Shown here one piece after another: positions 1-5,906 of a stretch of DNA of 8,334 nucleotides. The notes below the pieces were generated by a model that had not been told where the DNA came from, made no database searches, and worked only from the letters and a program-made list of their open reading frames with translations. Source of the stretch: a bacterium. GTDB taxonomy: Bacteria > Patescibacteriota > Minisyncoccia > Ryanbacterales > 2-02-FULL-48-12. The position numbers were made by a program, and so were the translations under genes. Numbering within the stretch: position 1 is the first letter of the stretch; every line of letters begins with the position of its first letter. The stretch spans positions 1 through 8,334 of the forward strand of contig SBBS01000078.1 of the NCBI GenBank assembly GCA_005239605.1. Reading direction: 5' to 3'.

Positions 1-101
1 AATTTTGAAGCGCCAGCAGGGCTAACGCAAGAAATTTTCACCAAGCCCCGGCCAGATTTCGGGAATTTTTAGCCGAAAATTTATTAAGGGACAGGTCTAA
101 T
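1..101 (+). repeat. Palindromic MITE-like element, copy A (left part missing)
   Basis: This is the right-hand part of the repeat seen complete at 5644-5810 and in opposite orientation at 8181-8334. Against the complete copy I count only three differences over the 101 bases: T to C in the central stem, A to G in the loop, and G to A in the right arm. It ends with the inverted terminal sequence GGGACAGGTCTAAT. About 66 bases of its left arm lie outside the window. It sits 82 bp upstream of the helicase ATG. Its last two bases form part of an in-frame ATG at 100-102, but that start would add 28 residues with no family resemblance. No ORF lies inside it. Identity as a repeat is certain; the mobile-element interpretation is inferred from the inverted ends. 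Confidence 0.93.
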
Positions 102-183
102 GATATGGCGAACCTTATTTGTGTCATCTCTCGAAAGATTTGTGACCTATAGGAACGAACAAAGGAAATCGAGTCACCTGCAT

Positions 184-1452
184 ATGACACAAGAAACTGC
201 TCATAAAACCGGCTTTGAAGGCCTCGGCATAGCGCCGCGGCTTCTTCAGATTTTACAGCAAAACAGATTTACCAGTCCCACGCCTATTCAGCACCAAGCC
301 ATAGCCCCCGCCATTGAAGGAAAAGACGTCATTGGCATTGCGCAAACAGGCACCGGCAAAACGCTTGCCTTTGGCATTCCGCTTATTCAGCGCGTTGCCC
401 AACAAAAAGCGCGCGGCCTTGTAGTGCTTCCCACGCGCGAACTGGCACAGCAGGTAAATGAAATGCTCCAGCGCATTGGGCGGCCGCTTGGCTTGCGCAC
501 AGCCGTGTTAATTGGCGGCGAATCCATGCGGCGACAGATTGATCAGTTAAAGCGCAACCCGCACATACTCATTGCAACCCCCGGGCGGCTCATTGACCAC
601 TTGCAGGAAAAAACAGTAACACTCGCCAACATAAAAGTTCTTGTCCTTGATGAAGCGGATCGCATGTTTGATATGGGATTCGCGCCGCAAATACATAAAA
701 TATTTGAGCACATGGCGGGTCCCGGCGAGCGGCAAACCCTGCTTTTCTCGGCAACCATGCCTGATGCCATTGTGGCAATCGCGGCGCGCCGCATGACATT
801 GCCCGTGCGCATTGAAGTTGCGCCCGCGGGCGCCACCATAGAAGCAACAGAACAAGAAATATACATAGTAAAAAAAGAATCAAAACTTTCGCTTCTGGAA
901 ACAATTCTGCACGAACACGCGGGCGCCGTTTTGCTCTTTTCGCGCACCAAACACGGCGCAAGTAAAATTGCAAAACATCTCCGCATGCAAGGCGAACGCG
1001 CCACCGACATCCATTCCAATAAATCTATGGGCCAGCGGCGCGAAGCATTGGAAGGATTCAAATCGGGAAAATACCGCGTGCTTGTCGCCACCGACATCGC
1101 CGCGCGCGGCATCAATGTCGCAAACATTGAACTTGTGATTAACTTTGATATCCCCGAAAGCTCGGAAGACTACGTGCATCGCATCGGGCGCACCGGCCGC
1201 GCGGGTCGCGAAGGCAAAGCTATAACGCTTGCCACTCCCGACCAGCAAGGAGACATACGATCCATTGAGCGCCTTATCCGCAAAACGCTCCCCGTAAAAC
1301 GGCATGAGAGCGTTTCGGAAGAACTATTGGCAATTCAAAAGCTCATACGCAAGCGTCCGAGCTCCCGTCCGCGCGGAAACCGCCCTTTTGCCAAAAGAGG
1401 TTTTTCACCCCGCAGCGGAACCTCCCGCTCATTCGCAAGAACACGCCGCTAA
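184..1452 (+). CDS. DEAD-box ATP-dependent RNA helicase (RhlE-like)
   Basis: This is a cytoplasmic ATP-dependent RNA unwinding enzyme, expected to act in ribosome assembly, mRNA turnover or cold adaptation. Numbered from the ATG at 184 (422 aa), all core motifs are present in order: Q-motif region FEGLGI...PTPIQ (about 11-37), motif I AQTGTGKT (53-60), Ia PTRELAQQ (83-90), Ib TPGR (132-135), II DEAD (156-159), III SAT (189-191), V ARGI (307-310) and VI HRIGRTGR (332-339). After about residue 390 comes a basic tail rich in Arg, Ser, Pro and Gly, typical of RNA-binding tails in RhlE-type proteins. An earlier in-frame ATG at 100 starts inside the repeat and adds residues that do not fit the family, so I prefer 184. 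A purine-rich AAAGGAAA at 161-168 is rather far upstream to be a normal ribosome binding site. The gene converges on the tandem GH130 gene with a 3-bp gap and no room for a terminator. The family call is certain; the RhlE subgroup is likely. Confidence 0.96.
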   Translation: MTQETAHKTGFEGLGIAPRLLQILQQNRFTSPTPIQHQAIAPAIEGKDVIGIAQTGTGKTLAFGIPLIQRVAQQKARGLVVLPTRELAQQVNEMLQRIGRPLGLRTAVLIGGESMRRQIDQLKRNPHILIATPGRLIDHLQEKTVTLANIKVLVLDEADRMFDMGFAPQIHKIFEHMAGPGERQTLLFSATMPDAIVAIAARRMTLPVRIEVAPAGATIEATEQEIYIVKKESKLSLLETILHEHAGAVLLFSRTKHGASKIAKHLRMQGERATDIHSNKSMGQRREALEGFKSGKYRVLVATDIAARGINVANIELVINFDIPESSEDYVHRIGRTGRAGREGKAITLATPDQQGDIRSIERLIRKTLPVKRHESVSEELLAIQKLIRKRPSSRPRGNRPFAKRGFSPRSGTSRSFARTRR

Positions 1453-1455
1453 GCA

Positions 1456-3369
1456 TTACTGCAACTCTGCAAGAAGTTTCTCCACTTCAATGGTAACCAC
1501 GCCGATTACTCTGTCGCCGCCTCCGTAATACAAACGTATATGGCCGCCGATGAGCACCGCGCCGCACGGGAAAAACACATTGGATACATGCCCTTCTCTT
1601 TCGTAGATTGTCTCCGGCTCGCAAATAGGATGAATCGTGCGCCCGATAATCCGCGTTGGGTCTTTTATGTCCAAGAGTACCGCGCCAACACGATACACGC
1701 CGTCCGCCGAAACGCCATGATAAAACAAAATCCATCCTTTCCGCACTTTAACAGGCGGCGCGGCAACACCAACCTTTCGCGCGTCCCAAAACCCCGGACG
1801 AGGTTTCAGCCACCGCCGCTCTTCAAGCCAGGTAGATCCGTCAAAATCAAGACTGGAAACTAATGCTATGTCAATATCATCGCCCAGACGGTGAAATATG
1901 AGATATTTACCATCCACCTTTTCCGGAAAGATACATGCATCTTTATCATCCGCGCCCGGCGGAGAAATTAACACCGGATGTTTCCATTGACTCCAATCGC
2001 GCTTTATAAAACTTTTTACAGGTATGGAAGTAAGCGCCACCCGAGGCGGATTTGCGCCGTCAAACGCGGTGTAGCACATGTACAATATGTCCCCTATTCG
2101 CGTGATGCGCGGATCCTCGCATCCGGAATTTCCTCCCGCTTTCCCGATTTCAAATAATTCGCGGGGCACATAAATCGGCTCTTCGCTCCGCCAATTTATC
2201 CGAACACCATCTTTGCTCGTCGCATAACCAAAAACAGAAACATTTTGTTCGGACATCGCCCGATATACAATATGCACGTTTCCCCCTTCCAGAAACGCCG
2301 CCGGATTAAACGCCGCCTTTGCTTCCCATGAATATTCCTTTCGGGGAGCAATAATTGGATTCATTTTCATCCGGATGCATACGCGAGGCTTCCGGGCGCT
2401 TGCAAATTGAATATATCTAATAAGTTCCCGCAAGCTGGCGGTTGCAACGCACACGACCGTGTCCGCGCCTCCATAATATATGCGAAGTTCATCGTTTTTC
2501 GCCAAGAGTCCCGACGGAAAGATGATATTCGGCACCATTCCATATTTTTCATAGAATTCCTCCGGTATCATAAGAGGCATTTGCGTCCGCGCGATTATCT
2601 TTTGCGGATTCTTCAAATCAAGAAGCGCGGCTTCTATGCCGAATATCCTGTTGGGAGAATTATAATTTCGGATATATGAATATACGAACAGCCAGCAATC
2701 TTTTGTTTTTATGGGCGGGCCGCCTGCCTCAATATGATCATCGGGACGCGTTTGCAGTGGAATAACATGATCATCCAGCGAATCATGCCATCGTTCCCAG
2801 TATTCTTTTGTCCACATATCCTCCGGCTTATCAAACAGCGCAACTGCAATCTTTGCAGGCGGCATGTCGGTGTGAACAGTAAGAATCGCCGCCATTTTCC
2901 CACCGATTTTTTCGGGAAAAAGCGACATGGCTTTTGCGTTAAAAGGCGTTACCAGATGACGTTCTTCAACCTTGGCAAGATCGCGAGAAAGCGCCACCGC
3001 CACCTTGATACTGCCGGCATCCGGAGGAAACTTTTCTATCGCCGTATAAAAAATGTAGTATGTGCCGCCAAGCTTTGTAACGCGCGGATCCTCGCATCCA
3101 AATGCTTCCCATGACTCCTCGGGAACAATAAACCGCCGCCGGTTTGCAAAATGAATGCCGTCGCCCGAAGAGGCAATGCCAATATCGGATACCATCATAG
3201 ACGTGCGCGCGCCGGCATGATAGTGCGGCAAGGAAAGCGCCCGGTACAAAAGACAAATTTCGTTACCCTTTCGTACGGGGCAGCCATTAAATACTGCTTC
3301 CGCTTCCCAAGAATTTTCCGGGTTCGGACGCAAAATAGGGTTTTCAGAATGCCTTCCGATAAAAAACAT
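1456..3369 (-). CDS. Tandem two-domain GH130-like glycoside phosphorylase/hydrolase family protein
   Basis: This 637-residue protein consists of two complete GH130-like five-bladed beta-propeller units, about residues 1-322 and 333-637. Each repeats the family landmarks: NPI(L/I).P opening (10-13; 337-340), SWEA (20-23; 347-350), YRA (42-44; 369-371), GCEDPR with the presumed catalytic Asp (D94; D419), FPEK (151-154; 481-484), a PP[IV]K segment (218-221; 538-541) and YYGG near the end (298-301; 614-617). GH130 members are inverting beta-mannoside phosphorylases or related hydrolases; most are single-domain proteins of 300-400 aa, so two in one chain is unusual. Domain 2 has the FYHG motif (His551). 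Domain 1 reads VYSY there, so its phosphate handling or activity may differ. No signal peptide is visible, so it is probably cytoplasmic. The ATG lies 8 bp after the stop of the upstream GH130 gene with no Shine-Dalgarno sequence between, which suggests translational coupling in one operon. The substrate cannot be named, and a non-catalytic binding role for one domain is possible. Confidence 0.88.
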   Translation of the reverse strand: MFFIGRHSENPILRPNPENSWEAEAVFNGCPVRKGNEICLLYRALSLPHYHAGARTSMMVSDIGIASSGDGIHFANRRRFIVPEESWEAFGCEDPRVTKLGGTYYIFYTAIEKFPPDAGSIKVAVALSRDLAKVEERHLVTPFNAKAMSLFPEKIGGKMAAILTVHTDMPPAKIAVALFDKPEDMWTKEYWERWHDSLDDHVIPLQTRPDDHIEAGGPPIKTKDCWLFVYSYIRNYNSPNRIFGIEAALLDLKNPQKIIARTQMPLMIPEEFYEKYGMVPNIIFPSGLLAKNDELRIYYGGADTVVCVATASLRELIRYIQFASARKPRVCIRMKMNPIIAPRKEYSWEAKAAFNPAAFLEGGNVHIVYRAMSEQNVSVFGYATSKDGVRINWRSEEPIYVPRELFEIGKAGGNSGCEDPRITRIGDILYMCYTAFDGANPPRVALTSIPVKSFIKRDWSQWKHPVLISPPGADDKDACIFPEKVDGKYLIFHRLGDDIDIALVSSLDFDGSTWLEERRWLKPRPGFWDARKVGVAAPPVKVRKGWILFYHGVSADGVYRVGAVLLDIKDPTRIIGRTIHPICEPETIYEREGHVSNVFFPCGAVLIGGHIRLYYGGGDRVIGVVTIEVEKLLAELQ

Positions 3370-3377
3370 GAAAAAAA

Positions 3378-4592
3378 TTATGCTGATAGTCTTTGGGAGA
3401 CCCGTTTCAATTTTGGTTCTTGCGTTTTCATAAGCGCCGCGAGAAAGTCATCCAAAGGCGCAGACGCAACGCACACCACCGTATCCGCGCCTCCGTAATA
3501 CACAAAAAGCGTGCCATCTTTCACGACCGCGCCGGAAACATACACCACGCCCGACTTAAAACCGTTGTTTTCATATTGTTCGCTTGGCTCCAACACCGGC
3601 GATTTTGCGCGATACAAAACTTTAGCCGGGTCTTCCAGATCAAGAAGCATTGCGCCCACTTTATATTTGCTCCAATCGTTGTCCATGGCATGATAAAACA
3701 AGAGCCAACCCTTATCTGTTTTTATGGGCGGCGCGCCGGCGCCCCGCAGCCATTTATCCCAACCGATCTTGCGCTCTGCGCCGCCAAAAGAACTTTTTAT
3801 ATGCGGCACATTCTCAAACTCCAAATCATCCAGATATTGTATCTGAATGCGCGGTTTCAAACTATGAAGAATTGCATACTTGCCATGAATTTTTTCCGGA
3901 AACAAAAGCCAGTTTTTATGAACCTCGCCGGGCGCGGAAATCAGTTTCGGAAGCCGCCACTTCCATTTTTTCTTCAAAAAATTAATAACGCTTATGGAAG
4001 TAAGCGCCACCCGAAGCCCGTTATCGCACGCGGTGTAGGTCATATAGAGCGTATCCTCATCCCCCACGCGAACAAGGCGCGGGTCCTCCGCGCCGCCCCA
4101 ACTGCCGCCGGACAAGTATGAATACACCGAATACAACCCGTTGTTTGCAGTATGCTCATACACAGGATTGTCCGAGCGTTCATCAAACACAATACCGTCT
4201 TTTGAAGCCGCGTATCCCAAACGGGATACGCCGTCTTCGCCGATGGCCCGATGCAAAAGATGAACTGTTCCGTCAAGAAGCACAACACCCGGGTTGAACG
4301 TCTGCGAGGCCTCCCAATTATTCTCTGCGCGCGGCGCAATAACCGGATTTTCAGACGCTTTCGCAAGCGGTGAGGTTTTCTTCGTCTGACCGAGTCCGGT
4401 TTGCGAAACGCGTTTTCTGCCGCGCGATACGATTCTTTTTTTCACGGATTTTTTCTTTCCGAGAGATTTTTTCCGCGGGGCAGCATACAAAATATATTGA
4501 AAGGCGTTTGTCGCAGCCGCAAGAAACTTAATCGGTTGAAAAAGAATACCGGACAAAAGAGAAAATGTTCCTTTTACTTGCCGCCGCTTCAT
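3378..4592 (-). CDS. GH130-like glycosidase family protein with hydrophobic and basic N-terminal extension
   Basis: From the preferred ATG at 4592 this protein has 404 residues. The first part (about 7-38) is hydrophobic with few charges (GTFSLLSGILFQ, KFLAAATNAFQYILYAA). It is followed by a strongly basic linker at about 39-72, containing KKSLGKKKSVKKR and SRGRKR. The GH130-like propeller fills the rest: SENPVIAP (80-87), WEA (93-95), HRA (114-116), GAEDPR (167-172, presumed catalytic Asp170), FPEK (231-234), PPIKT (288-292), FYH (His301) and YYGGAD (365-370). The extension could anchor the enzyme to the inner face of the membrane, or be an export-type segment; neither is proven. The frame is open upstream to an ATG at 4734-4736, but those 48 extra residues look non-coding in character, so I start at 4592. 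The gene is first of a two-gene GH130 operon, ending 8 bp before the tandem-domain gene, and lies 210 bp downstream of the peroxiredoxin gene on the same strand. The family call is strong; substrate and start are uncertain. Confidence 0.85.
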   Translation of the reverse strand: MKRRQVKGTFSLLSGILFQPIKFLAAATNAFQYILYAAPRKKSLGKKKSVKKRIVSRGRKRVSQTGLGQTKKTSPLAKASENPVIAPRAENNWEASQTFNPGVVLLDGTVHLLHRAIGEDGVSRLGYAASKDGIVFDERSDNPVYEHTANNGLYSVYSYLSGGSWGGAEDPRLVRVGDEDTLYMTYTACDNGLRVALTSISVINFLKKKWKWRLPKLISAPGEVHKNWLLFPEKIHGKYAILHSLKPRIQIQYLDDLEFENVPHIKSSFGGAERKIGWDKWLRGAGAPPIKTDKGWLLFYHAMDNDWSKYKVGAMLLDLEDPAKVLYRAKSPVLEPSEQYENNGFKSGVVYVSGAVVKDGTLFVYYGGADTVVCVASAPLDDFLAALMKTQEPKLKRVSQRLSA

Positions 4593-4604
4593 ATATGTAT
4601 TCAC

Positions 4605-4610
4605 ATTACA
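4605..4610 (-). promoter_or_regulatory. Possible -10 element for the GH130 operon
   Basis: On the minus strand TGTAAT (one mismatch to TATAAT) would place the transcript start about 6 bases before the ATG at 4592, giving an almost leaderless message. No good -35 sequence is seen 16-18 bases upstream. It is weak on its own; the main support is that the two better promoters in this window show the same short-leader arrangement. Confidence 0.2.
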
Positions 4611-4776
4611 TTTTTGTCCAGATAAAAAAATGAATAAGTGTTGATATCTGCCGCCGGATAAAATTATGGGTTTTGCTTCTTTTTTCGCGGCTATTCGGAG
4701 AAGCAGGGATGCATTTTGTTCCATCTGGCATTGCAAAATAAAGATGTTTTTGATGGCTATTGCTATTGGGGTCAGT

Positions 4777-4795
4777 CCTCATACTTTATATGAGG
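4777..4795. terminator. Hairpin downstream of peroxiredoxin gene (possible terminator or REP-like repeat)
   Basis: CCTCATA and TATGAGG form a perfect 7-bp stem around the 5-base loop CTTTA. It begins 8 bases after the peroxiredoxin stop codon on the minus strand, a usual place for a transcription terminator. No T-run follows on the minus strand, so it is not a classical intrinsic terminator. It could instead protect the 3' end of the message or be a relic of a short palindromic repeat. The rest of the 210-bp gap 4593-4802 shows no recognisable gene. Confidence 0.4.
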
Positions 4796-4802
4796 GTGGG
4801 AA

Positions 4803-5345
4803 TTATTGATTTCTGCTTTGTGTGAGATATTCAATCATGGTATCCGCATCACTCACTTCAAACGGATCGTCCGGACAATCATCAGAAAAACCGGGCTCAC
4901 TGAACATGTTCTGTATCTCCCCGTCCACCACATACATGCTATACCGCCATGATCGCATACCGAACCCGAGATTGTCTTTCTTCACCAGCATACCCATCTT
5001 ACGGGTAAATTCACCGGATCCATCAGGAATCATTTTCACCTTCTCCACACCAAGATGTTTTGCCCATTGAAACATAACAAACGCGTCGTTCACGCTTAAA
5101 CAATAAACTTCGTCCACGCCGAGTTTTTTCAATTCGTCATATTTTTTTTCATAGCCCGGAAGGTGTGTGGAAGAACACGTTGGCGTAAACGCGCCCGGAA
5201 GACTAAACAATACCACCTTTTTCCTCCCAAAAATTTCGTTGGTGGAAACGTCCTGCCACCGAAACGGATTATCCCCGCCTATGCTTTCATCGCGCACGCG
5301 GGTTTTAAATATAACATTTGGCACTTTTTTATTTTGTTTTTCCAT
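4803..5345 (-). CDS. Peroxiredoxin, Prx5 / redoxin type
   Basis: This is a thiol peroxidase that reduces hydrogen peroxide or alkyl hydroperoxides through a reactive cysteine. From the ATG at 5345 it has 180 residues. The peroxidatic site PGAFTPTCS is at 50-58 with Cys57 as the peroxidatic cysteine; PGAFTP..CS is the signature of the Prx5 subfamily. Further hallmarks are SVNDAFVM (84-91), the RSWRYSMYVVDG segment (131-142; Arg134 is the likely active-site arginine) and the C-terminal block EPGFSDDCPDDPFEVSDADTM, common in bacterial Prx5 proteins. Cys157 within that block could act as a resolving cysteine. The frame is open upstream to an ATG at 5387, but the extra 14 residues overlap a good promoter and do not fit the family. 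There is no signal peptide, so it is cytoplasmic. It is transcribed divergently from the small ORF at 5422 from an extended -10 promoter almost touching the ATG. Confidence 0.95.
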   Translation of the reverse strand: MEKQNKKVPNVIFKTRVRDESIGGDNPFRWQDVSTNEIFGRKKVVLFSLPGAFTPTCSSTHLPGYEKKYDELKKLGVDEVYCLSVNDAFVMFQWAKHLGVEKVKMIPDGSGEFTRKMGMLVKKDNLGFGMRSWRYSMYVVDGEIQNMFSEPGFSDDCPDDPFEVSDADTMIEYLTQSRNQ

Positions 5346-5353
5346 ATGAGTCC

Positions 5354-5362
5354 ATTGTAACA
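5354..5362 (-). promoter_or_regulatory. Extended -10 promoter for the peroxiredoxin gene
   Basis: The minus strand reads TGtTACAAT, an extended -10 (TG, one base, then a hexamer matching TATAAT at 5 of 6 positions). Transcription would start around 5347, only one or two bases before the ATG at 5345, so the mRNA should be essentially leaderless. No convincing -35 is present, as is common for extended -10 promoters. Confidence 0.5.
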
Positions 5363-5386
5363 TACACATGAAAAAGTGGTATAGCA

Positions 5387-5415
5387 TTGATAGTTACCGC
5401 CACTCATGCTATCAT
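5387..5415 (+). promoter_or_regulatory. Strong sigma70-type promoter giving a leaderless transcript
   Basis: A -35 TTGATA (5387-5392), a spacer of exactly 17 bases and a -10 TATCAT (5410-5415) preceded by TG at 5407-5408 (extended -10) form the best promoter in the window. Start of transcription six or seven bases downstream falls on the ATG at 5422 itself. It is back-to-back with the peroxiredoxin promoter, with the two -10 boxes about 50 bp apart. Confidence 0.65.
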
Positions 5416-5421
5416 TGCAAT

Positions 5422-5595
5422 ATGATAAAAAAACGAAATCGCGATCTTGAAATCAACCAAACAATAATAACACTGACTGCTTTCATGGAAACTTACAACA
5501 AAAGCATCCCGCTCAGCTTTCCTGCCTCATCAGTGCCTATACTCAAAAAATTTCAAGCGCTTCATCCCGCATTGTTCAAAAACGGAGACGAGTAG
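5422..5595 (+). CDS. Small hypothetical protein, 57 aa, apparently interrupted by TAG
   Basis: I do not recognise a named family. From the ATG at 5422 the product begins MIKKRNRDLEINQ and ends with FKNGDE at a TAG (5593-5595). It is a soluble, charged, probably helical peptide with no membrane segment. The start is supported by a strong promoter that places the transcript start on this ATG. The same frame continues after the TAG with SIDKHRKKLMDWLSFT up to 5643, where the repeat element begins; the next stop is a TAA at 5659-5661 inside the element. The continuation looks protein-like (basic HRKK followed by MDWL), so the original protein was probably near 75 residues. The TAG may be a nonsense mutation, with a tryptophan codon (TGG) one base away, or a sequencing error. 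The gene may be real, truncated or decaying. Confidence 0.55.
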   Translation: MIKKRNRDLEINQTIITLTAFMETYNKSIPLSFPASSVPILKKFQALHPALFKNGDE

Positions 5596-5643
5596 TCCAT
5601 TGATAAACATCGCAAAAAACTCATGGACTGGCTTTCTTTCACC

Positions 5644-5810
5644 ATTAGACCTGTCCCTTAATAAATTTTAGAGTGAAATTTCAGAAATATGAGATGGGGC
5701 GCCGGTGAAAATTTTGAAGCGCTAGCAGAGCTAACGCAAGAAATTTTCACCAAGCCCCGGCCGGATTTCGGGAATTTTTAGCCGAAAATTTATTAAGGGA
5801 CAGGTCTAAT
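5644..5810 (+). repeat. Palindromic MITE-like element, complete copy B
   Basis: This is the complete 167-bp copy. The first and last 26 bases are perfect inverted repeats (outer part ATTAGACCTGTCCC; inner part TTAATAAATTTT). The element is symmetric about a 3-base loop at 5727-5729. From the loop outward: an 8-bp stem with one mismatch (5719-5726 with 5730-5737), an 11-bp perfect stem GGTGAAAATTT/AAATTTTCACC (5704-5714 with 5741-5751), GGGGC/GCCCC (5696-5700 with 5754-5758), then weakly matched middle arms, then the 26-bp ends. There is no ORF or transposase inside. The conserved ends begin TAGACC, so the outer TA may be a duplicated TA target as in Tc1/mariner/IS630-type elements, though this is unproven. 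It interrupts the end of the small ORF and lies 96 bp upstream of the epimerase. A transcript would fold into one long hairpin, which could also act as a terminator or mRNA stabiliser. Confidence 0.95.
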
Positions 5811-5906
5811 AGTTGAAAGATTTATTGGCTAAAATTTCCGCGGCTGGCGTTACATACATATATATATTTGCTGCGGGCTTTTTTGTGGTTTTATGAATTT
5901 GTATTC

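Noticed and set aside
100..183. Upstream ATG extending the helicase by 28 residues
   Set aside because: It begins inside the repeat end, the added residues do not resemble helicase N-termini, and the ATG at 184 gives the usual short lead to the Q-motif.
543..1305. Several minus-strand open frames inside the helicase gene
   Set aside because: They are shadows of a strongly conserved gene, with no family motifs and Cys/Arg/Ser-rich composition.
3393..4121. Long 242-codon open frame on the plus strand across the GH130 gene
   Set aside because: It is antisense to a protein with clear family motifs; its translation is rich in Arg/His/Lys with no recognisable domain, typical of a shadow frame.
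4593..4736. N-terminal extension of the single-domain GH130 gene to the ATG at 4736
   Set aside because: The added 48 residues show no domain, and a possible promoter element lies at 4605-4610. It cannot be fully excluded.
5422..5661. Alternative genetic code with TAG read as an amino acid
   Set aside because: The aminotransferase gene ends properly at TAG and no other gene needs TAG readthrough, so a mutation in the small ORF is the simpler explanation.
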